From Arthrobacter nitroguajacolicus_D (lineage in GTDB: Bacteria; Actinomycetota; Actinomycetes; Actinomycetales; Micrococcaceae), in assembly GCF_031455195.1 (NCBI RefSeq), contig NZ_JAVDSH010000002.1:62001-126000 (forward strand): a DNA stretch of 64,000 nucleotides. Reading direction: 5' to 3'. The notes beneath the pieces were generated by a model. The model did not search any database. It saw only the letters and a program-made list of their open reading frames with translations, and was not told the origin of the DNA. Shown here piece after piece: positions 55,040 through 64,000 of this stretch. The position numbers were made by a program, and so were the translations under genes. Positions within the stretch are counted from its first letter, which is position 1. Each line of letters opens with the position of its first letter.

Positions 55040-57115
55040 TCACTCGGGCCGGTTGCGGGTGTGGCCCCCGTGCATGAAAGGCGATGACACGCCCTGATAC
55101 TTCAGGAGCATCATCATCCCTTCGGCCGCATGATCCAGATTGTGACAGTGGTCCATCCAGATGCCCGGGTTGTCGGCGTGCAGCAAAAGTTCCCAGACTT
55201 CGCCGGGCGAGACGTCCACGGTATCGAGCAGCAGCGGAGAGCCTGTGGGGGCCATGCCGTTCCGGCTGAGGACCTGCACGTGGTGTCCGTGAGGATGCAT
55301 CGGGTGTGGTTCGGCCGTGCGGTTAACCACCGTCACCTTCACGGTGTCGCCGAGAGCCACCTCGATGGAGGGGACCAAGGGGTACGCGGCCCCGTTGACG
55401 GTGAAGGCGAAACGCGGAACACCGTCGACAAAACGGAATTGCCGGTCCAGCACCAGTACCTCATCCCGGGTAATTGTTGGCTGCGCTGAACCGGCATTGA
55501 CCACTGGTTTGCCATACGCCAGGAGGTCCAGCGCAGGAGTGGTGGCGAAGATGCCTGCCGGCGCTTTGTCCGGGTCCCCGCTCGAAGCAGCGGCCGAAGC
55601 AGCAGCCAGGGCAGTGGAACCCGGCGGAGCAATGACGACGGCGGCGCCGGCTGCGGAGTCAGAACGCACGGTTACCGGGGACGCCGGCATGGTGAAAGCG
55701 ACGTCCATCCTGCCTCCGGCACCAAGCCTGAGAAGTTTGCCCGCGACCTCCTCCGGCTGGTTTACCTCCGTTCCGTCCACGGCAACGGTCCTGAAAGGGG
55801 TGCCGTCCACCCAATACCGCTGCGGCAATGAATCAGTGTTGACCAGCCTGACACGCACGGAGGAGCCTTGTGCGGCAGAGTGCGGGCTGATGCGGTCTGA
55901 GGAGCCCAGCAACCCCAGACCGCCGAGGTCGTGCCCAGCCACCACAATGTCCGTCTCAGCGCGGGGCGTGGCGGGATTGTGCACGACGAATGTGCCGTAG
56001 AGGCCCTTACGGACGCCCTCGGCTGAATCCTGGTGTGTGTGATACCAGTACGTGCCGGCTTGTTTGGCCTGGAAGCGGTACGTCATGGAATGTCCGGGCA
56101 TGACAGCGTCCTGGGTGGCGCCGGCCACTCCGTCCATGGCGTTGGGGACGTCGTAACCGTGCCAGTGCAGGGTGACGCCTGCGGCGACGTCACGGTTGTT
56201 GAGTTCCACCTCCATAACCTCGCCCAACTGCGCTTCCAGCGTTGGTCCCGGGACGCTCCCGAAGGTCCATGCCTCAATGGTCCGGCCCGAGGGCAGGGTC
56301 ACCTGTTCCACGCGGGCAGTCAGCTCATAATGCCGGACCACAGCGTCCGTCGGCACGTCGCCCAGCAGCTCGGTTACTTGGGTGGGCTTTTCCTTCCGGT
56401 ACGTGGCCGGGTTGCCGTGATGTGCGACGGCGGCAGCGATCGCCGCGCCGTCAGCGGACCGGCTCCCCAGCCAGGCAAAGACTCCCGAGCCCAAAGCGGT
56501 ACAGGCCATGAGGGCGGCAACTGCGGCAGCCGCCGTCGGACGCCTGCGGGGGTGCGGGGCTGTCCCCTGGGAGCTGCGCCGAACAGAACTGCTTCCCAGC
56601 AGCGCAAGCCGTGCAAGGACCAGCGTGCCGCCCACCATGAACAGAAGGACAACCATGGTCCAGGGGGCCGGGAAAGGCCCCAATAGGAGCAATAACGCCA
56701 GGGAGGCCACGGACGTCGCCGCCGCGGCCACCAAGGCCAGGACAACCCCCTCACGGGACCGCCACCAGCCCCTCGGACGGGAAGTGTTGGAGCCGGTGTT
56801 CCGCCTCCTCAGCAAGTACGGAACACCGGCCATCGCGGCCCAAGCCGCGGGGATGGCGGTCAGAGGCAAGCTGATGGTTATGCGTTCGCTGGCAAACCAC
56901 CAACTGCCGGCCACCAAAGCAGGTAGCAGGGCATATCGGGCCACCGTCGCAGCGGCGGCCACCCCTATGAACAAGAGGGCCAGATCGGTTGCGCGGGGTG
57001 GGGCTTGCTTCCGATCAGTGGTCGCGGCAACAGTCATCCACACGGCGGCGACCCAGGCGCCGGCCGCGAGGATGGACAGCACCAGATCCACCGCCAGCAG
57101 CTGCGATATGTTCAC
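55040..57115 (-). CDS. Membrane-anchored multicopper oxidase
   Basis: 691 aa, a multicopper oxidase fused to an N-terminal membrane domain of about five helices (residues 5-30, 43-60, 65-100, 123-148, 152-175 region) plus one more around 195-217 leading to the exported part. Cu sites are complete: HWHG (317-320), WYHTH (357-361), HPMHPHGHH (604-612) and HCHNLDH with the axial Met (656-667). It oxidises copper or organic substrates in the cell envelope and reduces O2 to water. The last residues end MHGGHTRNRPE. Followed by a DUF6220-like membrane gene (upstream on this strand). Confidence 0.92.
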   Translation of the reverse strand: MNISQLLAVDLVLSILAAGAWVAAVWMTVAATTDRKQAPPRATDLALLFIGVAAAATVARYALLPALVAGSWWFASERITISLPLTAIPAAWAAMAGVPYLLRRRNTGSNTSRPRGWWRSREGVVLALVAAAATSVASLALLLLLGPFPAPWTMVVLLFMVGGTLVLARLALLGSSSVRRSSQGTAPHPRRRPTAAAAVAALMACTALGSGVFAWLGSRSADGAAIAAAVAHHGNPATYRKEKPTQVTELLGDVPTDAVVRHYELTARVEQVTLPSGRTIEAWTFGSVPGPTLEAQLGEVMEVELNNRDVAAGVTLHWHGYDVPNAMDGVAGATQDAVMPGHSMTYRFQAKQAGTYWYHTHQDSAEGVRKGLYGTFVVHNPATPRAETDIVVAGHDLGGLGLLGSSDRISPHSAAQGSSVRVRLVNTDSLPQRYWVDGTPFRTVAVDGTEVNQPEEVAGKLLRLGAGGRMDVAFTMPASPVTVRSDSAAGAAVVIAPPGSTALAAASAAASSGDPDKAPAGIFATTPALDLLAYGKPVVNAGSAQPTITRDEVLVLDRQFRFVDGVPRFAFTVNGAAYPLVPSIEVALGDTVKVTVVNRTAEPHPMHPHGHHVQVLSRNGMAPTGSPLLLDTVDVSPGEVWELLLHADNPGIWMDHCHNLDHAAEGMMMLLKYQGVSSPFMHGGHTRNRPE

Positions 57116-57127
57116 AGCTGCCGCTGG

Positions 57128-57601
57128 TCAGGCCGTGCTGGGGGATGCTGGGGCATCCGAGGATGCGGCCTTGGGAGGAAGCGGCTGGGGGTTCAGGGCG
57201 ACCGCACGGGCACGCCTGAAGAGCCAGTAGGACATGAAGATTATCAGGACACCGGTCAAGGGGTGGATGGCGGCCACCCACGAGCCGGCGGGGGTGATGA
57301 AATCCTCGGACGAACCAGTCAGCATGCCGCCGATGATGAAGATGAACAACTGGACCCAGCTGAGCAGGAAGATCCCTGCGGCCAGCCAGATCGTCCGGGA
57401 TCCCGCCCGGGCGATAGCGGCGACAATGGCGGCCAGGAGTGCGCCGTAACGGAGCACGTATTGGCCGTTCATCACGTGGTAGACGCCCGCTTCACGCTGG
57501 GCTTCGATGGTGTTTTGGAAATGGAAGTATCCGGCGAACAGTAACTGTGCGAGTGCTGACAGCAGGACGATCGCGGAAAGGACCAGGAGGGCTTTACGCA
57601 T
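57128..57601 (-). CDS. Four-helix membrane protein, DUF6220-like
   Basis: 157 aa with four membrane helices (about 5-25, 50-65, 72-93, 108-127). MRKALLVLSAIVLLSALAQL LFAGYFHF and HVMNGQYVLRYGALLAAIVA with a cytosolic Pro/Ala-rich tail match DUF6220-type proteins. 12 bp upstream of the multicopper oxidase, so probably co-transcribed and related in function. The His-rich helices (HFQN, YHVMNGQY, AAIHPLTG) could bind a metal or haem; this is speculation. Confidence 0.75.
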   Translation of the reverse strand: MRKALLVLSAIVLLSALAQLLFAGYFHFQNTIEAQREAGVYHVMNGQYVLRYGALLAAIVAAIARAGSRTIWLAAGIFLLSWVQLFIFIIGGMLTGSSEDFITPAGSWVAAIHPLTGVLIIFMSYWLFRRARAVALNPQPLPPKAASSDAPASPSTA

Positions 57602-57812
57602 GGGGAATCCTCTGGATGAAAATGCTCAGATTCTTCTAGGCCTTCGAACCGCCGGCTCCCTGGCTGCGGGATTTCCCCCCACCGCCGACGGCTGGCCGCC
57701 GGATTGCCTGGACCAGGGGCAAAACTTAAGGGCGGAGAGCTTCACTAGGAATCGTAAAGTTGCTGGACATTAACTGCAAGGGTCCTGACGTTAAAAGTCT
57801 GTGCGGGCCACC

Positions 57813-59471
57813 CTATTTTTCCTGCCCGACGTCATTTCCAACGTCCTTTGCGTCCATGATCCGGTAGGCGTAGCCCTGCTCGGCCAGGAACCGTTGGCGC
57901 TTGGCTGCGAAGTCCTGGTCCAGGGTGTCGCGGGCAACCAAGGAGTAGAACCTGGCGGCGCGGCCGTCCTGCTTGGGACGAAGGAGCCGTCCCAGCCGTT
58001 GGGCTTCTTCCTGGCGCGAGCCGAACGAGCCTGACACCTGGATGGCCACCGAAGCTTCGGGAAGGTCGATCGAGAAGTTCGCCACCTTGGACACAACCAG
58101 GGTGTGGATCTCGCCCTTACGGAAGGCGTCGAAGAGTTTTTGCCGTGCCTTGACGCTGGTTTCGCCCTTGATCAGAGGGGCGTCCAAACGCTCGGAAATC
58201 TCATCCAGCTGGTCGATGTATTGCCCGATCACCAGCAACTGCTCACCCTTGTGGACCTCAACCAGTTGCTCCACCAGCTGCGTTTTGGTTTCCGACGTTG
58301 CGCATAGCCGGTACTTGTCGGCGTCGTCAGCCATGGCGTAAGCCACGCGCTCGTCACGGGGGAGGTCCACCCGGACTTCCACGCAGTCCGCAGGTGCGAT
58401 GTAGCCCTGGGCTTCAATGTCCTTCCACGGAGCGTCATATCGTTTGGGACCAATCAGGCTGAAGACCTCACCTTCGCGGCCGTCCTCCCGTACCAGGGTT
58501 GCCGTCAGGCCCAGCCGGCGCCGGGCCTGCAGGTCCGCGGTCATCCGGAAGATCGGAGCGGGCAGCAAGTGGACCTCGTCGTAGATGATGAGTCCCCAGT
58601 CGTGGCCGTCCACCAATTCCAAGTGCGGATAGAGCCCGCCGCGCTTGGTGGTCAGGACCTGGTACGTGGCAATGGTGACGGGCCGGACTTCCTTGACCGC
58701 GCCGGAGTACTCGCCGATCTCGTCCTCTGTCAGGGACGTCCGTTTCAGGAGCTCGTCCTTCCACTGCCGCGCGGAAACCGTGTTGGTGACAAGGATCAGC
58801 GTGGTGGTGGAAGACGTCGCCATGGCAGCCGCGCCCACCAGCGTCTTTCCGGCACCGCAGGGAAGCACGACGACGCCGCTGCCGCCAGCCCAGAAGTTCT
58901 CCGTGGCCAGCTTCTGGTACGGGCGAAGCTGCCAGCCGCTCTCGTCCAGCATGATCAGGTGCGGCTGCCCGTCCACGTAGCCGGCGAGGTCCTCGGCAGG
59001 CCAACCCAGCTTGAGGAGCAACTGCTTCAACTGGCCGCGCTGGGATGAATGGACCACCACTGTTTCGCCATCGATCCGCGGCCCCAGCAGGGGTGCGATT
59101 TTCTTGGCCCGGATGACCTCCTCCAGCACGGGGTAGTCGTCGGTCCGCATCACCAGGCCGTGCTGGGCGTCCTTCTCCAACCGAAGCCTGCCATAGCGCG
59201 ACATGGTCTCTTCGATATCGATCAGCAAGGCGTGCGGCACAGGAAAGCGCGAGTACTTCAGCAAGGTGTCCAGCACCTGCTCTGCGTCCAACCCGGCAGC
59301 CCGGGCGTTCCAGAGGCCCAAGGGCGTCAGGCGGTAACTGTGCATATGTTCCGGGGCGCGTTCCAGTTCGGCGAACGCGGCGATGGCATGCCGGGCCTCG
59401 GTGGCGAGCTCGTGGTCGACTTCCAGCAGGATGGTTTTGTCGCTTTGAACGATCAGCGGACCGTCGGTCAC
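57813..59471 (-). CDS. XPB-type DNA repair helicase
   Basis: 552 aa. Superfamily 2 helicase, bacterial homologue of XPB/Ssl2. N-terminal damage-recognition-like domain, then Walker A PCGAGKT (204-210), DEVH (298-301), RED motif (328-330) specific for XPB, and a thumb-like region; C-terminal helicase lobe with SKVANFSIDLPEASVAIQVS and RQEEAQRLGRLLRPKQDGRA. 54 bp downstream of the helicase-associated gene, a pair conserved across Actinobacteria. Confidence 0.95.
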   Translation of the reverse strand: MTDGPLIVQSDKTILLEVDHELATEARHAIAAFAELERAPEHMHSYRLTPLGLWNARAAGLDAEQVLDTLLKYSRFPVPHALLIDIEETMSRYGRLRLEKDAQHGLVMRTDDYPVLEEVIRAKKIAPLLGPRIDGETVVVHSSQRGQLKQLLLKLGWPAEDLAGYVDGQPHLIMLDESGWQLRPYQKLATENFWAGGSGVVVLPCGAGKTLVGAAAMATSSTTTLILVTNTVSARQWKDELLKRTSLTEDEIGEYSGAVKEVRPVTIATYQVLTTKRGGLYPHLELVDGHDWGLIIYDEVHLLPAPIFRMTADLQARRRLGLTATLVREDGREGEVFSLIGPKRYDAPWKDIEAQGYIAPADCVEVRVDLPRDERVAYAMADDADKYRLCATSETKTQLVEQLVEVHKGEQLLVIGQYIDQLDEISERLDAPLIKGETSVKARQKLFDAFRKGEIHTLVVSKVANFSIDLPEASVAIQVSGSFGSRQEEAQRLGRLLRPKQDGRAARFYSLVARDTLDQDFAAKRQRFLAEQGYAYRIMDAKDVGNDVGQEK

Positions 59472-59525
59472 TGTTGAATCCTCACTTGCGCAGCTTCACG
59501 GCGCGGTTTACACGATCTGTGCGTT

Positions 59526-61991
59526 TCACGAACGCAATTCTTTGGCGGGTTCCACATCGATGATCCGGTGGATGGACAACACCCGTTCGGTTTCCTTGGC
59601 GGGATCGAACACCCTGACGCGTCCGCCGGAGACGGATACAGGAACAACTGTTTCGGTGTTGGCATTCCCCAGGCTGTCCACCACGTTCATGATCACTGCC
59701 TGCTTCAACCGGATGGCCGTCTGCAAGGTCTCCAACCCGAGTTGCGTCGACGCCTCCCCAGCCGCTTCCGCCGGAACCCCGCGGTGCTGGCGCAGGACCG
59801 AAAGTTGCGCCTCGACATCCTCGTCCGGGGGAGCGGTTCGAGGTGCCGTGTAGACGGGACGAGCGCTCCCGGGAACCGCTGTTGTCCGTTTGAAACGCAC
59901 GACGGCGGGTTCGGCCTCCTGCACCGCAGGCGACAGTCCCAGCTCGCGCAGCACCCGCGCCGTTTCCCGTGGGCTCGCGGACGACGTCAGAACGGTGGGT
60001 GCGATCCGTACCAGGCTCAACACGGATGTCCTGGCCTCCTGGAGGAGGTCGGTGATGGCGGTTTCGTCGTCGCTCTGGATGAAGCTGGCACTGGTGCCAA
60101 CCCGGAGACGGCCGTGCCGTGATGCTGTGTCCTGGATCAGGTACGCCAACGGCTGGGGCACATCGGTGGCTGAGTGCTCACGGAGGAACGCCAACAGCGA
60201 TTCCGCATCCTGTCCGGCGTCGAGCGCCCTACGGATGGTGGCGGCAGAAAACCGGTAGATCGACGCCGGGCCCTGGCCCTCGGCGTCGGCCATCAACAGC
60301 AGTGTCTCGCTGAGTTCCGGCGCGAGGTAACCGGGCGCAACAGCCGTCAGGTCGGCCTGCAGCAGGATGTGGTTCACCGCGGCGGGCAGATGCTCGCCAA
60401 GGATGGTCATGGCTTGCTCCGGTTGTGCATCGGCAATCGCCGAACCCAACTGGGTCAGTGCGCCCGAGCCCATCAGGCCCAGGAGCGTCGCCTCCTCGAG
60501 GATGCCGCGGACCAGTGAACTGAAACGCCTGGACATACGAGGCTGCGCCCACTCGGCCCGCTGCAGCACGGCCCTGGCATCAAGGACGGGCGCTTTGCCG
60601 TCCGGCGCGGCTGCTTCCGCAGTCAGCTCATTCAGGATTTCCAGGACCCGGCGCCGGACCACCGGAGCGTCTGGCCGTTGAGCCTCCGCGGACAAGGCGT
60701 TAATGGTGGTGCCGGCAGCGCCCTGGTGGGTGGGCGAGGATGCCGAACCGGTGAGCGGCTGCCCCACTAAGGACGGTGCGCGCTCGCTGGCCAACCAGGC
60801 ATTGACCAACCAGAGCCATTGCTCCTGGCGGGGCAGGTTGAGCCACTCCAATGACGGCGGCTGTACCCAGGTGGAGCTGTCCACGTCCAGGCGCAGGAGT
60901 CCTGCCAACGCGGCCAGTTCGAGGAGGATGGCAGTTTCGTGCACCCCGTTTCGAACGGATTCTGCCAGGCGCTTGAGTTCGCGGACGCCCACGCCACCGC
61001 TCCGGAGCGTGGCCAATGGTTGCTCGCGGACGGCAAACAGCAGCTCACCTGTCAGCCGCAAGGTCTCGGCGATAGCTCCCATGGCGGCATTACGGCGGAG
61101 TGCGGCACTGGTGTGGCCAAGCTCGGGAACCGGCGGGGCCAACGTGAAGTCGTCCACGATCGCGCCGCCGCGCAGGGCAAGCCCCACACTGTGGGGCAGT
61201 TCCACGTGGCTGGCGTCCAAGGGGACCAGTAACCCTCGCGCCAACAGCCAGTCGATGGGTCCGACGTCGCGGCTCTCGTGGGTGACCGACGCCCGCCGCT
61301 GGGCCTGGGGCACTGCGCCCATGGCCCAGCTCCCGAATTTCTCCAGGAGGCCGACGGTGCGTTCCGGGGCTGTTGCCAGGATGGCCCGCAGCTCCGCCGG
61401 ATTGGAGGTCCACCGCTGCAGAGCAAGCGCCGCGTCCATGGGCGTGCTTGCCGGATGGATGCCGAGTCCGCTCTGGTGCAGTTCGGCCACCAACTGGACC
61501 GCCCGCTGGGCAAAGGCAGGCTGAAGCCGGACCAGTTCCGTATAGCTTCGGCCGAGTCCCGCGGGGTAGATACCGATGACGTCCTTGAGGCTGCCGACCG
61601 GGAGATAGAAGCGCTGCCGTGAGCTGGTCGGCGGTGAACCGACAGGCGGGTCCGCCCGATGGATCAAGGCCAGTTCCTGCAGTTTGGCAAGGATGGGATC
61701 CAAGGCAGCGAGGGTGGAACCGGCAATGACTTTTTTCAGTCCGGCCGCCGAAACACTGTGCCCGGTATCGGTATTGGTGCAGAGATGGAGGGTTTCGAGC
61801 ACCTGCATCTCGGGCTTGTTCAAGCGTTCCAAGGCCCGCTGGACGCTCACGCGGGCGCTCGCCCTGGCTGCCAGGGCTGCGAAGTCCGGCGCCATGGGCG
61901 AGATGAGGTCTGGCCGCGCGGCAAACAAGGCCCGCAGCGAATCATCGCTGCGCGCTTCCAGTTCCTTGCTGAGCGCGCGAATAAGGGACAT
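59526..61991 (-). CDS. Helicase-associated protein (helicase_C_3 type), partner of XPB
   Basis: 821 aa from ATG 61991; an upstream frame to 62141 is rejected as non-coding. Typical of the actinobacterial protein encoded beside XPB: LIRALSKELEARSDDSLRAL FAARPDLISPMAPDFAALAA RASARVSVQRAL at the N-terminus, winged-helix-like segments, and a C-terminal helicase_C_3 region (QADLTAVAPGYLAPELSETL, LLMADAEGQGPASIYRFSA). No Walker motifs, so it is not an ATPase itself. Likely works with the helicase in repair. Confidence 0.85.
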   Translation of the reverse strand: MSLIRALSKELEARSDDSLRALFAARPDLISPMAPDFAALAARASARVSVQRALERLNKPEMQVLETLHLCTNTDTGHSVSAAGLKKVIAGSTLAALDPILAKLQELALIHRADPPVGSPPTSSRQRFYLPVGSLKDVIGIYPAGLGRSYTELVRLQPAFAQRAVQLVAELHQSGLGIHPASTPMDAALALQRWTSNPAELRAILATAPERTVGLLEKFGSWAMGAVPQAQRRASVTHESRDVGPIDWLLARGLLVPLDASHVELPHSVGLALRGGAIVDDFTLAPPVPELGHTSAALRRNAAMGAIAETLRLTGELLFAVREQPLATLRSGGVGVRELKRLAESVRNGVHETAILLELAALAGLLRLDVDSSTWVQPPSLEWLNLPRQEQWLWLVNAWLASERAPSLVGQPLTGSASSPTHQGAAGTTINALSAEAQRPDAPVVRRRVLEILNELTAEAAAPDGKAPVLDARAVLQRAEWAQPRMSRRFSSLVRGILEEATLLGLMGSGALTQLGSAIADAQPEQAMTILGEHLPAAVNHILLQADLTAVAPGYLAPELSETLLLMADAEGQGPASIYRFSAATIRRALDAGQDAESLLAFLREHSATDVPQPLAYLIQDTASRHGRLRVGTSASFIQSDDETAITDLLQEARTSVLSLVRIAPTVLTSSASPRETARVLRELGLSPAVQEAEPAVVRFKRTTAVPGSARPVYTAPRTAPPDEDVEAQLSVLRQHRGVPAEAAGEASTQLGLETLQTAIRLKQAVIMNVVDSLGNANTETVVPVSVSGGRVRVFDPAKETERVLSIHRIIDVEPAKELRS

Positions 61992-62044
61992 CAATCCAAC
62001 GGTACCGCCCTTGGGCCGCTCGTGCCTGCCAGGAGGAGGGACGG

Positions 62045-62260
62045 TTACTGTCGGCGACGAAGGCGGATGGCGTCCACCACCAGGACAGCAGCGAGCATGA
62101 ACGCCACGGGCAGCCCGTAAAGGGCAGTGGAGGTGACCCAAACAGGGGCGGCGGCGCCCGTCGAGGCAATCGCAATGACGGTGCCGACAGCCGCCAGCGA
62201 CAACACGGCAATGACGGCGGCGGCAATCACGAGGGGGCGGCGGTAACCCGGGGAATTCAT
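62045..62260 (-). CDS. Small two-helix membrane protein
   Basis: 71 aa from ATG 62260 (GGTGG upstream). Two membrane helices (about 10-34 and 41-62), then a basic tail (DAIRLRRRQ). Unrecognised. 53 bp upstream of the helicase-associated gene on the same strand. Confidence 0.65.
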   Translation of the reverse strand: MNSPGYRRPLVIAAAVIAVLSLAAVGTVIAIASTGAAAPVWVTSTALYGLPVAFMLAAVLVVDAIRLRRRQ

Positions 62261-62487
62261 GCCACCAACGCTAGCAGGAGCATGCCTTCGTGACAGTCGT
62301 TGCACATCATGGGTCCGCGCAGGTACGCGCGTGGGCGCCCCAAAGCGGGATTAGGGGGTCCGGCAGGATAACCTTGAAGGAACAGACCAACACGGACCGG
62401 GCTGTCACCCTCGATCCCGCAGAACCCTGTGGATGCGGTAACGGCCCGACGTGTCTCCCAAAGCAATAAACGAAGAAGGTTGATTAC

Positions 62488-62871
62488 GTGCCTACCGGCA
62501 AGGTCAAGTGGTATGACAAGGAAAAAGGCTTCGGATTCCTCGCGGCCGAAGACGGCCAGGAAGTGTTCCTTCCCAAGACGTCCCTGCCCGCGGGCGTAAC
62601 GGAACTCAAGGCCGGCACGCGCGTGGAGTTCGGTGTGGCTGACGGTCGCCGCGGTGCGCAGGCACTGGGACTTCGCATCCTGGAGAAGACGCCTTCCATT
62701 GCCAAGGCCAAGCGCATGAACGCCAAGGATCTCGCACCGATGGTGCAGGACCTCGTCACGGTGCTGGACAACCTCTCCGGCTCGCTGTCGTCGGGCAAGT
62801 ACCCCGACGGCAATAAGGCCAAAGCCATCAGCATGGCGCTGCGCAAGGTTGCCGACGAGCTGGAAGCCTAG
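62488..62871 (+). CDS. Cold-shock-domain protein with C-terminal extension
   Basis: 127 aa from GTG 62488 (GAAGAAGG at 62472-62479). N-terminal CSD: TGKVKWYDKEKGFGFLAAED with RNP motifs KGFGFL and EVFLPKTSL; residues 70-127 form a helical extension (KDLAPMVQDLVTVLDNLSGS). This longer type is conserved in Actinobacteria next to DUF3027, as here. Confidence 0.92.
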   Translation: MPTGKVKWYDKEKGFGFLAAEDGQEVFLPKTSLPAGVTELKAGTRVEFGVADGRRGAQALGLRILEKTPSIAKAKRMNAKDLAPMVQDLVTVLDNLSGSLSSGKYPDGNKAKAISMALRKVADELEA

Positions 62872-62875
62872 GCCC

Positions 62876-63478
62876 ATGGCATCGGAATCCGCACAGGACA
62901 CAAAGGCCGGAAGGGGCGCGAAGGGAAGCCCTGATTCGTCCCCTGACGCTGCCCAGGCTCCTGGAAACGGGGAAGCCCCCGCGCGGAAGCCGGCCGCGGA
63001 GAAGCCGCGGGCCGGTTTGCCTGTTTGGCGGACCGGCAAGCCGGACGCTTTCCTGGCTGCCGCCGTCGATACTGCACGTGAGGCAGTTCAGGGCATAGCC
63101 AACCCGGGCGAAGTGGGTGCGCACCTCGGCGCCAAGTCGGAGGGCGACCGCGTAGTCACGCACTTGTTCGAGTCCAAGCTCGCCGGTTACGGCGGCTGGC
63201 AGTGGTATGCGGTGGTGACGCGCAACTCGCGTTCCAAGATCGTGACCGTCAGCGAGCTCGGCCTGCTCCCGTCCGAGGAATCCATCCTCGCCCCGGAATG
63301 GGTTCCGTGGGCAAAGCGTGTCCGCCCCGAGGACGAGACTCCGTTGGTGGAGGAAACCGTCGGCGATGTCACGGAGGAATCCGTCCAGGCCGACGAGGAT
63401 GACGCTACCGGGCCCGTCGATGCGGACGCCGAAGCGGACGACCCCGACGCGGACACAGAAGAAGCCGGGGCTGAATAA
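62876..63478 (+). CDS. DUF3027 protein
   Basis: 200 aa from ATG 62876, four bases after the cold-shock gene. Core: DTAREAVQGIANPGEVGAHL, VVTHLFESKLAGYGGWQWYA VVTRNSRSKIVTVSELGLLP. N-terminal Pro/Ala/Lys-rich segment and a very acidic C-terminal tail (about 160-200). Function unknown; conserved with the cold-shock gene. 43 bp before the MFS gene. Confidence 0.88.
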   Translation: MASESAQDTKAGRGAKGSPDSSPDAAQAPGNGEAPARKPAAEKPRAGLPVWRTGKPDAFLAAAVDTAREAVQGIANPGEVGAHLGAKSEGDRVVTHLFESKLAGYGGWQWYAVVTRNSRSKIVTVSELGLLPSEESILAPEWVPWAKRVRPEDETPLVEETVGDVTEESVQADEDDATGPVDADAEADDPDADTEEAGAE

Positions 63479-63521
63479 GCATTGCGGAAACCCGGGGTGA
63501 ACCAAGCGATCGTGGACACTG

Positions 63522-64000
63522 ATGTCCACCTTTAAGTCGCTGGGGATTCCCAACTACCGCATCTGGTTCTTCGGTGCCCTGATCTCGAATATCGGCACCT
63601 GGATGCAGCGCACTGCGCAGGACTGGCTGGTGTTTGACCACCTGACCGCGCACGACGCCGGTGCCATGGGCATTACCTTGGCCCTCCAGCTGGGTCCGCA
63701 GCTGTTCCTTGCCCCGTGGGCGGGTTTGCTTGCCGACCGCTACAGCAGGCGGAAGCTGCTCCTCCTCACCCTGGTTGCCATGGCCCTGCTCAGCACAGGT
63801 CTTGGCATCCTGGTGCTTTTGGGAGTCGCGGAGTTATGGCACGTCTACATCTTTGCCCTGCTGCTGGGCTTTGTGACGGCGCTGGACGCCCCGGTCCGCC
63901 AGACGTTCGTTTCGGAACTCGTGACGGACGATTACTTGCCCAACGCGGTGGCACTCAACAGCGCATCCTTCAACGTAGCCCGGATGATCGGTCCTGCTGT
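63522..64000 (+). CDS. MFS transporter, EntS-like (partial, runs off right edge)
   Basis: 159 codons from ATG 63522 to the window edge without a stop. Major facilitator of the MFS_3/enterobactin-exporter type: FKSLGIPNYRIWFFGALISN IGTWMQRTAQDWLVFD, then GITLALQLGPQLFLAPWAGL LADRYSRRKLLLLTLVAMAL (motif A) and TALDAPVRQTFVSELV. At least four helices are visible. Substrate unknown. Confidence 0.88.
   Translation, partial: MSTFKSLGIPNYRIWFFGALISNIGTWMQRTAQDWLVFDHLTAHDAGAMGITLALQLGPQLFLAPWAGLLADRYSRRKLLLLTLVAMALLSTGLGILVLLGVAELWHVYIFALLLGFVTALDAPVRQTFVSELVTDDYLPNAVALNSASFNVARMIGPA

Noticed and set aside
61992..62141. N-terminal extension of the helicase-associated gene
   Set aside because: Cys/His/Pro-rich with no conservation pattern; family homology begins at ATG 61991.

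Overview
The window is high-GC, densely packed DNA from an actinobacterium, most likely a motile member of the Micrococcaceae (Arthrobacter/Paenarthrobacter type). The inference rests on frequent GTG/TTG starts, four-base stop/start overlaps, an IdeR/DmdR-type iron box, an HrcA/CIRCE groEL, an XPB-type helicase beside its usual helicase-C partner, a cold-shock gene followed by a DUF3027 gene, DUF3263 and LytR_C genes, a lone WXG100 protein and a LysE/LysG pair. Species assignment is an inference.

Bases 1-30250 are a nearly complete flagellar locus. On the left are flgK (cut by the window edge) and flgN on the minus strand, divergent from the flagellin gene, then fliD-fliS and a small gene in the fliT position. 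An M20 amidohydrolase and a cyclodeaminase-like gene interrupt the locus. A long plus-strand block follows: flgBC-fliEFGHIJ, an NlpC/P60 peptidoglycan hydrolase, fliK-flgDE, then flbD-motAB, then fliMNOPQR-flhBA, a degenerate flhF-like gene and csrA. After two inverted arrays of 32-bp repeats come a second flgN-like gene (minus) and a divergent FliA/WhiG-type sigma factor gene. Five sites of the form (T)TAAC-N15/16-GYCGAYAR lie before flgN, flagellin, flgB, flbD and fliM, and fit promoters for that sigma factor. The flagellin and flgB leaders carry hairpins that show GGA in the loop, the classic CsrA target, so csrA probably controls its own regulon here. flgL, flgG/flgF, flgM, fliW and chemotaxis genes are not in the window.

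Bases 30250-43900 hold a DHA2-family efflux pump with a divergent TetR repressor and a shared palindromic operator. Next is a tandem glycine riboswitch controlling gcvP-gcvT-gcvH, followed by sdaA (serine dehydratase) behind its own structured leader. A non-specific endonuclease, two unlike FemABX peptidyltransferases and a ThrE-type Thr/Ser exporter complete the block. Glycine cleavage feeds one-carbon units and, through serine, pyruvate.

Bases 43900-64000 are mostly chromosomal core: siderophore-interacting protein with an iron box, uracil-DNA glycosylase, DUF3263, LytR_C, CspA and groEL with a CIRCE element. They continue with an RNase HI fused to an NTF2-like domain, WXG100, an OmpR-type two-component system, lysE/lysG, a membrane-anchored multicopper oxidase with a DUF6220-like partner, the XPB helicase pair, a second cold-shock-domain protein, DUF3027 and the start of an MFS transporter cut by the right edge.

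The most interesting signals are the combined sigma28 promoter and CsrA hairpin architecture, the nested 18-bp/348-bp repeats in the fliK ruler region, the flhF-like protein without GTPase motifs, the flgN paralogue facing the flagellar sigma factor gene, and the inverted 32-bp repeat arrays.
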